Shown here one piece after another: positions 49,975 through 61,968 of a DNA stretch of 64,000 nucleotides; position 1 is the stretch's first letter; the number at the start of each line of letters is the position of its first letter. The notes beneath the pieces are model-generated. The model was not told where the DNA came from and made no database searches. It was given only the letters and a program-made list of their open reading frames with translations. A program made the translations under genes and the position numbers. This stretch comes from Gaiellasilicea sp963765705 (GTDB lineage Bacteria; Actinomycetota; Thermoleophilia; Gaiellales; Gaiellaceae), in assembly GCA_963765705.1 (NCBI GenBank), contig CAVXXJ010000009.1, positions 124,001 through 188,000 of the forward strand. Direction: 5' to 3'.

Positions 49975-51005
49975 CCAATCTGTACGACACGCTCGGCGTC
50001 CCGAAGAACGCCGACGCCGAGGAGATCAAGAAGGCGTACCGGAAGCTCGCCCGCGAGCATCATCCCGACAGCGGCGGCGACGAGACGAAGTTCAAGGAGA
50101 TCCAGGGCGCGTACGACGTGCTGTCGGATCCCGAGAAGCGCAGCCAGTACGACCAGTTCGGGTCGTCGAACGGTCGCGGCCCCTTTGGTGGCGGTGGAAC
50201 GCAGTTCCAGGACTTCGACCTCAGCGATCTCTTCGGCGGGCTCTTCGGCGGTGGCGGCGGCTTCGGCCGGCAGCGTGCGCCGCAGGCGGAGCGCGGCGCC
50301 GATCTCCAGACCGAGGTGCACATCTCGTTCGAGGACTCGCTGCGCGGTGTCCAGGTGCCGGTCCGCGCCGAGGTGGAGACCGCGTGTCACGTGTGCGGCG
50401 GCTCGGGCGCCGAGCCCGGGACGGCGCCGATCGTCTGCCCGCAGTGCGGCGGCCGCGGCGTCACCTCCGACTCGCACGGCCTCTTCTCGCTCTCGCACCC
50501 GTGCTCCCGCTGCCGCGGCAACGGCACCGTGATCGAGAAGCCCTGCAAGACGTGCCGCGGCTCCGGTCGCGAGAGCGCCCAGAAGACGTTCCAGGTGAAG
50601 ATCCCCGCGGGCGCCAAGGACGGCACGCGGATCCGGCTCAAGGGCCGCGGCGAGCCCGGCCGTAACGGCGGTCCCGCCGGCGACCTCTGGGTGGTGACGC
50701 GGGTCGCGGACTCCCCGGTCTACGAGCGCCGCGGCGCCGACCTCCTCGTCGACGTCCCGGTGTCCTACGCGGACGCCGCGCTCGGCGCCTCGGTCGAGGT
50801 GCCCACGCCTGAAGGCCCGATCTCGCTCAAGGTCCCCGCCGGCTCGCAGCACGGCAAGCTGCTGAAGATCAAGGGCCGCGGCGCGCCGAAGCTCAAGGGC
50901 GGCGGCAAGGGCGACCTGCTCGCGCGCCTGAAGCTGACCGTGCCGGAGAAGGTCTCGAAACAGGAGCGGGAGCTGCTCGAGCAGCTGCGGAAGGTGAGCC
51001 GGTGA
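49971..51005 (+). CDS. dnaJ: Chaperone DnaJ
   Basis: 344 residues. J domain with HPD (REHHPDSGG), a Gly/Phe region, four zinc motifs (CHVCGGSG, CPQCGGRG, CSRCRGNG, CKTCRGSG) and C-terminal beta domains. Stimulates the DnaK ATPase. ATG overlaps the grpE stop (ATGA). Somewhat shorter than Escherichia coli DnaJ, as is common for the operon-linked DnaJ1 of actinobacteria. Confidence 0.97.
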   Translation: MTNLYDTLGVPKNADAEEIKKAYRKLAREHHPDSGGDETKFKEIQGAYDVLSDPEKRSQYDQFGSSNGRGPFGGGGTQFQDFDLSDLFGGLFGGGGGFGRQRAPQAERGADLQTEVHISFEDSLRGVQVPVRAEVETACHVCGGSGAEPGTAPIVCPQCGGRGVTSDSHGLFSLSHPCSRCRGNGTVIEKPCKTCRGSGRESAQKTFQVKIPAGAKDGTRIRLKGRGEPGRNGGPAGDLWVVTRVADSPVYERRGADLLVDVPVSYADAALGASVEVPTPEGPISLKVPAGSQHGKLLKIKGRGAPKLKGGGKGDLLARLKLTVPEKVSKQERELLEQLRKVSR

Positions 51006-51369
51006 TGACCGACCGCGCTCTCTACATGATCTCGATCGCCGCCGAGCTCGTCGGCATGCACCAGCAGACGCTGCGCATGTACGAGGCGAAGGGCCTCGTC
51101 CGGCCGCAGCGCACGCCGGGCGGCACGCGGCTCTACTCCGAGGCCGACCTCGAGCGCCTGCGCGTGATCCAGCGGCTGACGACCGAGCTCGGACTCAACC
51201 TCGCGGGCGTCGAGCACGTCCTGCGGCTCGAGGACGAGCTCCGGAAGCAGCAGGCGCGCGCCGACCGGCTGGAGCGCGAGCTGCGCGAGCAGATCCGGGA
51301 CGTACACCGCTCGTACAAGCGCGAGGTCGTCCTCTACCAGACCGAACGGCATCCCGAACCGAGGCACTG

Positions 51370-51370
<1 letters not shown>
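51002..51370 (+). CDS. hspR: Heat-shock repressor HspR (MerR family)
   Basis: 122 residues: MerR helix-turn-helix ALYMISIAAELVGMHQQTLRMYEAKGLVRPQRTPGGTRLYSEADLERLR and a coiled dimer helix (ELRKQQARADRLERELREQIRDV). In actinobacteria HspR represses dnaK and clpB operons with DnaK as co-repressor. GTG 51002 (or ATG 51005) overlaps the dnaJ stop. The dnaK promoter palindrome is its likely operator. Confidence 0.93.
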
Positions 51371-53830
<2,460 letters not shown>

Positions 53831-53834
<4 letters not shown>

Positions 53835-54197
53835 GGCCAGCGGCCGGGGCCGGGCTCACCCGGCTCGCCCTGCTCCCACTCGGAGCGGGGCGGCGCGAAG
53901 AGATCGAGCACCGTGGCGCCGTCCGGCGCCGGCCTCGGCGCGGTGCGGCGTGTTCGAGGGGATCTCCCAGGTCTCGCCGGGGCCGAGCTCGCGCTCCTCG
54001 TCGCCGACGCGGAAGCGGATCGAGCCGCGGAGGACGAGGCCGAGCTGCTCGTGGTCGTGGCTGTGCTCCTCGGCGACCGCGCCCGGCTGCGAGCTCGACG
54101 ACGGCGAGCGTCAGCCGCTCGCCGTGGACGGCGCGCGCCGTGATCCCGTTCCAGACCGGCGCGGGACGATCGAGCGGACGTCGTCGAACGCGCTCAT
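53831..54197 (-). CDS. Cupin-domain protein (frameshifted)
   Basis: The pieces MSAFDDVRSIVP, VWNGITARAVHGERLTLAVVEL, EEHSHDHEQLGLVLRGSIRFRVGDEERELGPGETWEIPSNTPH and LFAPPRSEWEQGEPGEPG lie in different frames but form one standard cupin of ~120 residues. The metal motif is HSHDHEQ plus a second His in the TPH segment. Indels are near 54160, 54090 and 53940. ATG 54197 overlaps the stop of the upstream cupin. The 3' end shares CTAG with the convergent clpB stop. Small-molecule binding or isomerase/dioxygenase function cannot be decided. Confidence 0.75.
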
Positions 54198-54586
54198 TCG
54201 ATCGTCGGCAGGAAGGTGGCTTCGCCGCGCTCCGGCGGGGCGCCGACGATGAAGAGGCGCAGCTCGTCCTCGTGACGGTTCGAGAGCTGGAGCGCCGTGC
54301 CCGGCTGGACGACGAGCACGCTTCCTTTCGGGAGCTCGTGCCGCTCCGGCTCGTCGCCCTCGCCCAGGTGGACCGTCAGCGTCCCTGCGAGGACGACGAA
54401 GACCTCCTCCTGGATCGGGTCGATGTGGCGGCGCCCGAACGCGCCGGGCGGGTAGCGGAAGAGGTTCGCACGCGACTGGGTCATCGCCTCCGAGAGCGTG
54501 GCGACGAGCCGCGGATCGCCCTCGCGGCGCTGCTGCCAGTCGAGCTCACCTGCGTGGAAGACCGTGTAGCCCGATGTGTCCGTCAC
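54194..54586 (-). CDS. Cupin-domain protein
   Basis: 130 residues: FRYPPGAFGRRHIDPIQEEVFVVLAGTLTVHLGEG (cupin motif 1 with His, Glu) and KGSVLVVQPGTALQLSNR (motif 2, where the usual His is replaced). One metal ligand may thus be missing. ATG 54586 and ATGA overlap with the next cupin make a two-gene operon. Function unknown; probably ligand binding. Confidence 0.85.
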   Translation of the reverse strand: MTDTSGYTVFHAGELDWQQRREGDPRLVATLSEAMTQSRANLFRYPPGAFGRRHIDPIQEEVFVVLAGTLTVHLGEGDEPERHELPKGSVLVVQPGTALQLSNRHEDELRLFIVGAPPERGEATFLPTIE

Positions 54587-54616
54587 TGGGCCGATTCTTG
54601 CACGCCGGGCCGTTGT

Positions 54617-54651
54617 GGACGTGTCCCAGGGACAGTCCCTGGGACACGTCC
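54617..54651. terminator. 16-bp perfect hairpin
   Basis: A stem GGACGTGTCCCAGGGA / mirror with loop CAG lies in the 264-bp gap upstream of the cupin operon and downstream of the S9 peptidase. No U-tract on either side. The remaining gap (54652-54850) is purine-rich with no gene or RNA recognised. The stem could end S9 peptidase transcription. Confidence 0.6.
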
Positions 54652-54850
54652 GTTCAGGCCGAGCGAGGGGAGAGCGACTCGGGGAGGGAGGCGGCGGTGC
54701 CCGTCACGCCGGCGAGGGAGGGGGAGCCGGCGGTGGCGTAGGAGGGGCCTCGGTGGTCGCTGTTCAACATGGCCGCAGCATCGCGCGGCGGCGGCGCTGC
54801 CGGAATGCGGCCCGCTGGCGTCTCGAGGTGCGGTTTACCGAACTACGTGG

Positions 54851-56794
54851 CTACTTGAGGTAGCGGTCGAACCACTCGAGCACGAGCTCGAACCGCATCA
54901 CGCGGTGCGCGGGATTGCCGGAGCGCGTCAGCTCGTGGCTCTCGCAGGGGAAGCGCACGAACTCGACCTCCTTCTTCAGCAGTCGCAGCGTCGTGAAGAG
55001 CGCCTCGGCCTGCTCGATGTTGCAGCGCAGGTCGTTCTCGGAGTGGAGGATCAGGAGCGGCGTCTCGATCTGCTTCGCGTACGTCCACGGCGACATCTGC
55101 AGATACGTCTCGACGTCGTCGTGCACGAAGCTGCCGTGGTAGCCCTTGAAGACCCAGCCGATGTCACTCGAGCCGTACATCGAGACCATGTTGTTGACGG
55201 CTCGCTCCGAGCAGGCGGCCTTGAACCGGTTCGTGTGCGAGACGATCCACGAGGTCATGTAGCCGCCGTAGGAGCCGCCGATGACGCCGAGCCGCTCCGC
55301 GTCGAGGAAGTCGTAGCGCTCGAGCGCGGTGTCGACGACCGCCATCAGGTCCTCGTAGTCGACGGTGCCCCAGCCGGGCCCGAGCTCGCCCGGCCCCATG
55401 ATCGCCCGGCCCCACTCCTCGGAGTAGCCGGACGAGCCGCGCGGGTTCGAGTAGAGGACCGCATAGCCGCCGCCCGCGTACACCTGGGTCTCGTCGAAGA
55501 AGCCGTTCCCGTACTGGGTGAACGGGCCGCCGTGGATGTTCAGGAGCACGGGATAGCGCTTGCCCTCCTCGAAGCCGGCGGGCCGCGCGATCCACGCCTC
55601 CACCTCGGTGCCGTCCTTCGAGACGGCGGTGAAGCGCTCCGGCGCGACGAGGTCCCTTCCGGCGGCGAAGGCGCTGCCGATGTCGGTCAGCTGCTTGTCG
55701 CCGACGTAGAGCTCGGAGAGGTTCGGCGCCGTCGAGCCGGTGCGGACGACCTGCCCGTCGCGGACGTCGTAGCCGGAGAGGACGATGTCGCCACCCGCCA
55801 GCAGCTCGGGCTCGCCGCCGCTGGGCGCCACGCGGTAGAGGTGGACGTTCCCTCGGTCCTCGATCGCGAAGACGATCGAGTCGCCGTCCCAGATCGCCTC
55901 GCGGATCTCCGGGTAGGGGTCGCACGTCCGGTCGAGCGACGCGGTCAGGATTCGACGGCCCTCGCCCGTCTCGGCGTCGACGACGGCGATCTGCGGATGG
56001 CGTGGAAAGTCGAACTCGCCCGGATCCCACTTGACCGCGAGCAGCTTCCCGTCCGGCGAGTAGCTGGGGGCGTAGTGGCTGCTGTCGCCCGGGGTCAGGC
56101 GCTTCGGCTCGCCGCCCTCGGCAGACACGACGTAGATGTCGCCGGTCGGCTCGATGTCCCAGTCGTCGCCGCGGGCGGAGGTGAACGCGATGCTCTTGCC
56201 GTCGGGCGTCCAAGTCGCGCGCGAGTCCTCGAAGTCGCCGTCGGTGATCTGCTTCGCCTCGCCCGAGCCGTCGGCGGGGACGACGTAGAGGTGACGCCGC
56301 CGGTCGCCGGTCCAGCCGACGCTGTCCAGCTTGAACTGGAGCCGCTTGAACCGCCGCGGCGCGCGCTTCTTCTCGTCCTCCTCGTCGTACTCCGCGTCGG
56401 GCACGCGCGCCGAGAAGACGATTCGCGTCCCGTCGGGTGACCAGACCGGCTCGCCGACGTCGTCCTTCAGGTCGGTGAGGCACTCGGGCTCGCCGCCGCC
56501 GGCGGGCATCACGTAGAGCTGGCGGTGCGACTTCTCGTCGTCGCCCCGCTTCGAGACGAATGCGAGCCGGTCGCCGTCCGGTGACCAGCGCGGCTGCGCA
56601 TCGTTCTTGCCGGTCGTGAACCGGCGCGGTGGCTCCGAGCCGTCCGTGCGCGCGAGCCAGATCGACTGGCGGTACGTGTTCTCGTCTCCGTCGATCGACC
56701 AGACGACGTACGCGACCTCCTCGCCGCCGGGCCGAAGCCGCGGGTCGGAGACCCCCGTGAGCTGGTAGACGTCCTCGGCCCGCATCCCCGCCAC
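54851..56794 (-). CDS. S9 family prolyl oligopeptidase-like acylaminoacyl peptidase
   Basis: 647 residues. N-terminal beta-propeller with repeated WSPDGDRLAFVS, WSPDGTRIVFSA and WTPDGKSIAFTS blades; the C-terminal hydrolase has the oxyanion region LNIHGGPFTQYG, the nucleophile in GGSYGGYM, Asp in LHSENDLRC and His in ESHELTRSG. Cytosolic exopeptidase/oligopeptidase, also resembling dipeptidyl peptidase IV relatives. GTG 56794 is six bases from TAGGTT; ATG 56785 is an alternative. Confidence 0.93.
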   Translation of the reverse strand: MAGMRAEDVYQLTGVSDPRLRPGGEEVAYVVWSIDGDENTYRQSIWLARTDGSEPPRRFTTGKNDAQPRWSPDGDRLAFVSKRGDDEKSHRQLYVMPAGGGEPECLTDLKDDVGEPVWSPDGTRIVFSARVPDAEYDEEDEKKRAPRRFKRLQFKLDSVGWTGDRRRHLYVVPADGSGEAKQITDGDFEDSRATWTPDGKSIAFTSARGDDWDIEPTGDIYVVSAEGGEPKRLTPGDSSHYAPSYSPDGKLLAVKWDPGEFDFPRHPQIAVVDAETGEGRRILTASLDRTCDPYPEIREAIWDGDSIVFAIEDRGNVHLYRVAPSGGEPELLAGGDIVLSGYDVRDGQVVRTGSTAPNLSELYVGDKQLTDIGSAFAAGRDLVAPERFTAVSKDGTEVEAWIARPAGFEEGKRYPVLLNIHGGPFTQYGNGFFDETQVYAGGGYAVLYSNPRGSSGYSEEWGRAIMGPGELGPGWGTVDYEDLMAVVDTALERYDFLDAERLGVIGGSYGGYMTSWIVSHTNRFKAACSERAVNNMVSMYGSSDIGWVFKGYHGSFVHDDVETYLQMSPWTYAKQIETPLLILHSENDLRCNIEQAEALFTTLRLLKKEVEFVRFPCESHELTRSGNPAHRVMRFELVLEWFDRYLK

Positions 56795-56826
56795 CGGCGG
56801 AACCTATCGCAAGGTAGGTTCGGCGG
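56795..56826. promoter_or_regulatory. 32-bp symmetric divergent leaderless promoter
   Basis: Perfect inverted repeat GAACCTA-N8-TAGGTTC (56800-56821). Each arm supplies a -10-like TAGGTT exactly six bases before a start codon: ATG 56827 (plus) and GTG 56794 (minus). Confidence 0.65.
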
Positions 56827-58010
56827 ATGCGGGTCCTCGTGATCGGCGCGGGCGGCGTCGGCAGCGCAGCGGCGGCGGTCGCGCAGAGGCGTGAGTTCTT
56901 CGAGCGGTTCGTGCTGGCGGACGTCGACGCAGCGCGCGCGCAGGCTGCAGCCGAGCGGACCGGCGATCCGCGAATCGCCGCCGCCGTCGTCGACGCGTCC
57001 GACGCTGCGTCGATTGCCGAGCTCGCACGGACGGAGCGAGCCGATGTGATCCTCAACGCCGTCGACCCGCGCTTCAACCCGGCGGTCTTCCAGGCCGCGT
57101 TCGACGCGGGCTGCACCTACCTCGACATGGCGATGACGCTCTCGGACGCGGAAACGGGCGTGAAGCTCGGCGATGCCCAGTTCGCGGAGGCGGAGCGTTG
57201 GGAGGAGGCCGGCCGGCTCGCCCTCGTCGGGATCGGCGTCGAGCCGGGCCTCTCCGACGTGTTCGCCCGCTACGCCGCCGACGAGCTGTTCGCCGAGATC
57301 GACCTGATCGGCGTCCGCGACGGCGCCAACCTCGTCGTCGAGGGCTTCGCGTTCGCGCCGACGTTCTCGATCTGGACGACGATCGAGGAGTGCCTGAACC
57401 CGCCGGTGATCTGGGAGCGGGAGCGCGGCTGGTACACGACCGAGCCGTTCTCCGAGCCGGAGGTCTTCGACTTCCCGGAGGGCATCGGGCCGGTCGAGTG
57501 CGTGAACGTCGAGCACGAGGAGGTGCTGCTGATCCCGCGCTGGGTGAACTGCCGCCGCGTCGACTTCAAGTACGGCCTCGGCGAGGAGTTCATCGCCGTC
57601 CTGAGGACGCTGCACAAGCTCGGGCTCGACTCGAAGGAGCCGTGCTGGTGCGCGGCCTCGAGGTGGCGCCGCGGGACGTCGTCGCCGCTGCACTGCCCGA
57701 CCCGGCCACGCTCGGCGACCGGATGCGCGGCAAGACCTGCGCCGGGACGTTCGTGACCGGCACCGGCAAGGACGGGCGGCAGCGGTCGACGTACCTCTAC
57801 CACGTCGTCGACAACGAGCAGTCGATGCGCGAGTGGGGCCATCAGGCGGTCGTCCTCCAGACGGCGCTCAACCCGGTCGCGGCGCTCGAGCTCCTGGCGA
57901 GCGGCGCCTGGCAGGGAACGGGCGTCCTCGGCCCGGAGGCCTTCCCGCCCAGGCCTTTCCTCGACCTTCTCGCCGACTACGGCGCGCCGCACGGCGTCGA
58001 GGAGCGGTAG
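56827..58010 (+). CDS. Saccharopine dehydrogenase-like oxidoreductase (one frameshift)
   Basis: About 394 residues. N-terminal Rossmann motif VLVIGAGGVGSAAAAVAQRREFFERFVLADVD, ILNAVDPRFNPAVFQAAFDAGCTYLDMAM, LVGIGVEPGLSDVFARYAADEL. The frame changes near 57650, where ALRTLHKLGLDSKEP continues as VRGLEVAPRDVVAAALPDPATLGDRM, ending VLGPEAFPPRPFLDLLADYGAPHG, the typical end of the family. Uses NAD(P) on an amino-acid-like substrate; lysine metabolism is only one option. ATG 56827, leaderless. Confidence 0.88.
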
Positions 58011-58020
58011 GGTTTTCGGC

Positions 58021-59815
58021 GTGAGCACCGTCGCCACCGGCGCCGAGGCCGTCGAATGGAACCTCTCCGATCTCTACGAGAGCCCGGACGATCCTCGCAT
58101 CGACTCGGAGCTGGACGAAGCGGGTGCCGCGGCGAGCGCGTTCCGCGAGCGCTACCGCGGCAAGCTCGCTGAGCTCTCCGCGGCCGAGCTGAACGACGCA
58201 GTCGCCGAGCTCGAGCGGATCCAGTCGATCGCGACCCGAGTCGAGACGTACGCGCGCCTGCGGCAGGCGGCCGACAGCTCCGACCAGTCGCGCGGCGCGC
58301 TCGTGCAGAAGGTGCGCGAGCGGAACACGCAGATCGACACCGAGCTGCTCTTCTTCGACCTCGAGTGGGGCGAGCTCGACGACGACGCCGCCGAGCGGCT
58401 GCTGGAGGATCCCGCGCTGGAGCGCTTCGCCTCCGTCCTGCGCTCCGAGCGCCGCTACAAGCCGTACCAGCTGACGGAGGCGGAGGAGAAGATCTCGACC
58501 GAGAAGAGCGTCACCGGCGTCAGCGCCTGGAGCCGGCTCTTCAACGAGCTCCTCTCCGACCTGCGCGTCTCGCTCGACGGCGAGAGCCTCTCGCTCGACG
58601 AGGCGCTCGCGAAGCTGACGCGGCTGACCGACCAGTCCGAGCGCGGCCGGGTCGCCGCGGCGGTCACCGAGACGCTTCGGCCCGGCGTCCGCACCCGGGG
58701 CTACGTGCTCAACACGATCCTGAACGAGCGCGCGATCGAGGACCGGCTGCGCGGCTACGGCACCTGGATCTCCGCGCGCAACCTCGCGAACGAGATCCCC
58801 GACGAGGCGGCCGAGAGCCTGGTCGATGCGATCGTCGGCCGCTACGACATCCCGCAGCGCTTCTACACGCTCAAGGCGCGCCTGCTCGGCCTGCCGCGCC
58901 TCCGCGACTACGACCGCTTCGCTCCGCTCCAGGAGGTCGGCGGCACGATCGCGTGGGACGACGCGCAGAGAGCTCGTGCTCGAGTCGTTCACCGCGTTCT
59001 CGCCCACCGCGGGCGACATCGTCGGCCGCTTCTTCGAGCGCGAGTGGATCGACGCCGCGACGCGTCCCGGCAAGATGCTCGGCGCCTTCTGCGCGACGCT
59101 CGTGCCGGACGTCCACCCGTACGTGCTGATGAACTACGCGGGCGAGCGGCGGAGCATCCTCACGCTGGCGCACGAGCTCGGCCACGGGCTGCACGGCACG
59201 CTCGCGCAGGATCTCGGCCTGCTGAACGCGCGCACGCCGCTGACGCTCGCCGAGACCGCCTCCGTCTTCGGCGAGGCGCTGACGTTCGAGAAGCTGATGG
59301 AGCGCGAGGACGATCCGCGCGCCCGGCTCGACCTGCTCGTCGGCCGGATCGACGACACGATCGCGACCGTCTTCCGGCAGGTCGCGCTCAACCGCTTCGA
59401 GCACGCGATCCACACCGGGCGCCGCGAGGAGGGCGAGCTGCCCGTCGAGCGCATCTCCGAGCTCTGGCGGGCCGAGCAGGAGCGGATGCTCGGCGACTCG
59501 GTCGAGGTCACCGACGACTACGGGATCTGGTGGAGCTACGTGCCGCACTTCATCCAGGCGCCGGGCTACGTCTACGCGTACTCCTTCGGCTACCTCTTCT
59601 CGCTCGCGATCTACCGCCGCTACCTCGACGAGGGCGAGGCGCTCGTCGAGCCGTACCTCGACCTGCTGCGCGCGGGCGGCTCGGCGCCGCCGGCGGAGCT
59701 CGCATCGCGGCTCGGGTTCGACATCGGCGACCCGGGCTTCTGGTCGGCGGGCCTCGACGCGATCGGCGTGCTCGTCGACGAGGCCGAGCAGCTCGCCGCC
59801 CAGCTCGACGGCGTA
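58021..59815 (+). CDS. pepF: Oligoendopeptidase F, M3 family (one frameshift)
   Basis: About 598 residues. The N-terminal helical half starts VEWNLSDLYESPDDPRIDSELDEAG, as in PepF. The catalytic half has HELGHGLHGTLAQ and the downstream Glu in TASVFGEALTFEKLM, with GYVYAYSFGYLFSLAIYRRY near the end. A base is lost near 58970, separating the two halves. After LAAQLDG the frame runs on into the nucleosidase without a stop; a TAG overlapping GTG (59814-59818) in another frame suggests that a further indel hides the true end. GTG 58021, 10 bp after the saccharopine dehydrogenase-like gene. Confidence 0.88.
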
Positions 59816-60340
59816 GTGCTCCTCGTCGTCGCCGCGACCGAGCGCGAGCTCGCTCCGGTCGAGGGTGCGCGACGCGTCGTCTGCGGGATCGGGCCGGTCG
59901 AGGCGGCGGTCGCGACGGCGCGGGCGCTCGCCGAGGAGCGCCCGAGCGCCGTCCTCCACGTCGGCATCGCCGGCGCGCGCGGGCTCGAGCCGCTGCAGCT
60001 CGTGCTCGGCTCGGAGGCGGTCTACTGCGACGCGGCCGGGCCGCTCGTCCCCGCCCTGGCGCTGCCGGACGCCGACCTGCTCGCGCGCCTGCACCAGGCG
60101 TTCCCGGACGCCGTGCTCCGCCCGATCGGGACGAGCGCGCGCGTCGGCGGCTCGCACGAGATCGACGTCGAGGCGATGGAGGGCTTCGCGGTGCTCCGCG
60201 CCTGCGAGCTCGCCGGCGTGCCGGCGGTCGAGGTGCGGGTCGTCTCGAACGAGATCGACGAGCCGGACCGGGCGCTCTGGCGGTTCGACGACGCCTTCGC
60301 GCTGCTCGCCGAGACGCTGCCGCGGCTCGTCGCGGTAGCG
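59816..60340 (+). CDS. Nucleosidase, futalosine hydrolase/MTAN-like
   Basis: About 175 residues: VLLVVAATERELAPVEGARRVVCGIGPVEAAVATARAL, HVGIAGARGLEPLQLVLGSEAVYCDAAG, IGTSARVGGSHEIDVEAMEGFAVLRACELAGVPAVEVRVVSNEIDE. The last is the PNP/UDP-type site with Glu in VEAMEG. It is close to MqnB, which splits futalosine in menaquinone synthesis, but short and without other mqn genes nearby. Starts GTG 59816; in this sequence it is fused in frame to pepF, probably through an indel. The stop is likely the TAG near 60338 in a shifted frame. Confidence 0.8.
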
Positions 60341-60350
60341 TCCGCGCGCG

Positions 60351-61036
60351 TGAGCAGGCCCGCCACGGCAAGCAGCCGCTCCCGCCGCCGCTTCCGCCCG
60401 AGACCCGCACCGTCGGCCAGCTCGTCGCCGAGTCGCTCCGGCTCTACGGGCGACGGCCTCTGGATCGCGTTGCGCCTCGGGATGCCGCGTCGCGATCGCG
60501 ACCAGATGCTCGCGGTGCGAGCGACGACGCGCTCGTGCGGTCCTGGTGCTCGCGGTCGGCGCCCCGCTGATGGCCGCTGGCGTTCGCCGGGCCTCGGCCA
60601 TCGTCGGCGGGGTCAGTCCGCGACGCCGGACGTGGCGTTCGCGCGCGTCGTCGTCGGCGCGCTCGTCTTCGCTCCCGGCGGCCTTCCTCTCTCTCCTCTT
60701 CGTGCTCCCGCCGTCGCCTGGCTCGCGCTCGTCGGGCTCGTCGTGCCGGTGCTGATCATCGAAGACGCCCCGGCCCGGACGCCGCGCTCCGCCGCGCGGT
60801 CGAGCTGGCGCGCGCCGACTACATCCACGCGCTCGGCTCGCTCGCGACGCTCGTGATCCTCTTCGCGCTCGTCAAGCTGACGCCTCGTCGTCCTCCTCCG
60901 CGACCTGGGCGACACACGGCGAGCGCGCCGCGCTCGGGCTCGCCGACCTCGTCGTCTCGCCGCTCCTCTTCCTCGGCGGCGCGCTGCTCTACGTCGACCA
61001 GGCTGCCCGAGTACGATCAGCCTCCGCCCGACCTGA
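60351..61036 (+). CDS. Integral membrane protein, heavily frameshifted
   Basis: Segments readable in alternating frames: SRPARHGKQPLPPPLPPETRTVGQLVAESLRLYGRRPLDRV, VLAVGAPLMAAG, TPDVAFARVVVGALVF, AVAWLALVGLVVPVLIIED, ADYIHALGSLATLVILFALVKLT, VVSPLLFLGGALLYVDQA. Together they describe a ~225-residue protein with about six membrane helices. The plan resembles actinobacterial proteins with a glycerophosphodiesterase-type membrane domain, but no enzymatic part is seen. At least five indels; the exact ends are uncertain. Confidence 0.55.
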
Positions 61037-61045
61037 GGAGGAGCG

Positions 61046-61333
61046 ATGCCGACCTATCTGATGCTCTCGACGCTGACGCCGCAGGGCGTGCAGACGCTGA
61101 AGGCGAACCCGAGCCGGCTGCGCGAGGTGAACCGCGACGTCGAGGAGCTCGGTGCGAAGGTGCTGCACCAGTGGGCGACGCTCGGCGAGTACGACTTCGT
61201 GAACATCGTCGAGGCGCCCGACGCGGCGACGGTGGCGAAGGTCTCGCTCGCGCTCGGCGCGCGCGGCAGCGCGAAGCTGCAGTCGCTCGAGCTGATCGAC
61301 CTCGACACGCTGCTCGGCGTGCTCGACGCTTGA
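61046..61333 (+). CDS. GYD domain protein
   Basis: 95 residues: PTYLMLSTLTPQGVQTLKANPSRLREVNRDVEELGAKVLHQWATLGEYDFVNIVEAPD. The GEYDF stretch is the GYD signature of a small ferredoxin-like fold of unknown function. ATG 61046 has GAGGAGGAG. A TTGA overlap couples it to the nucleotidyltransferase gene. Confidence 0.92.
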   Translation: MPTYLMLSTLTPQGVQTLKANPSRLREVNRDVEELGAKVLHQWATLGEYDFVNIVEAPDAATVAKVSLALGARGSAKLQSLELIDLDTLLGVLDA

Positions 61334-61959
61334 GCCGTAGCGCGGCGCTCCCGGCCAACGGCTCGTTCGATCCAAACGCGGCGGCGTGGCGTCCGTGGCG
61401 ACCCGAACACGTGGCGCGCCGTCTGGACGGCGTCGACGCGCCCTGGTACGTCGCGGCCGGCTGGGCGATCGACCTCTTCCTCGGCTCGCAGCAGCGGGAG
61501 CACGATGACATCGAGATCGCGGTGCCGGCCGATCGGTTCCGCCAGGTGGCCGAGGCATTGCCCGAGCTCGAGTTCTTCGTCATTCGCTCGGGTCTCGCGA
61601 CGCCTCTCGCGCACGCGGGAGAGTTGTTCGACGCGTCCCACCAGACCTGGGCGCTCGAGCGTGCCACGGCCGTCTGGCGACTGGACGTCTTCCGCGAGCC
61701 CTCCGCTGGAGACACCTGGATCTACAGGCGCGATCAGCGGCTGCGGCTGCCGTACGACGCGCTGATCGAGTGGACGAGCGACGGGATCCCGTACGCGCGA
61801 CCCGAGGTCGTTCTGCTCTTCAAGGCGAAGGCCGCGCGACCGAAGGACGACGGCGACTTCGCATCCGTTCTCCCGCTGCTCGATTCGGAGCGGCGGCGCT
61901 GGCTCGTCGATGCCCTTGAGCTCGTCCATCCCGGGCATCGCTGGCTGGCCGAGCTCTAG
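61330..61959 (+). CDS. Nucleotidyltransferase, ANT(2'')-like
   Basis: 209 residues. VDAPWYVAAGWAIDLFLGSQQREHDDIEIAVPADRF is the substrate/NTP site of the aminoglycoside 2''-adenylyltransferase-like family (AGGWAxD variant and D-D-I-E). WALERATAVWRLDVFREP and PYARPEVVLLFKAKAARPKDDGDF complete it. Could modify an aminoglycoside or another hydroxyl compound; resistance is not implied by sequence alone. TTG 61330 overlaps the GYD gene stop. Confidence 0.85.
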   Translation: MSRSAALPANGSFDPNAAAWRPWRPEHVARRLDGVDAPWYVAAGWAIDLFLGSQQREHDDIEIAVPADRFRQVAEALPELEFFVIRSGLATPLAHAGELFDASHQTWALERATAVWRLDVFREPSAGDTWIYRRDQRLRLPYDALIEWTSDGIPYARPEVVLLFKAKAARPKDDGDFASVLPLLDSERRRWLVDALELVHPGHRWLAEL

Positions 61960-61968
61960 AAGCCGATC

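Noticed and set aside
54652..54850. Small RNA (SRP, 6S or riboswitch) in the gap before the S9 peptidase
   Set aside because: No conserved core of any RNA family could be recognised; purine-rich sequence only.
61330..61959. Aminoglycoside resistance determinant
   Set aside because: The fold is shared by many nucleotidyltransferases; resistance cannot be claimed from sequence, and no mobile context is visible.
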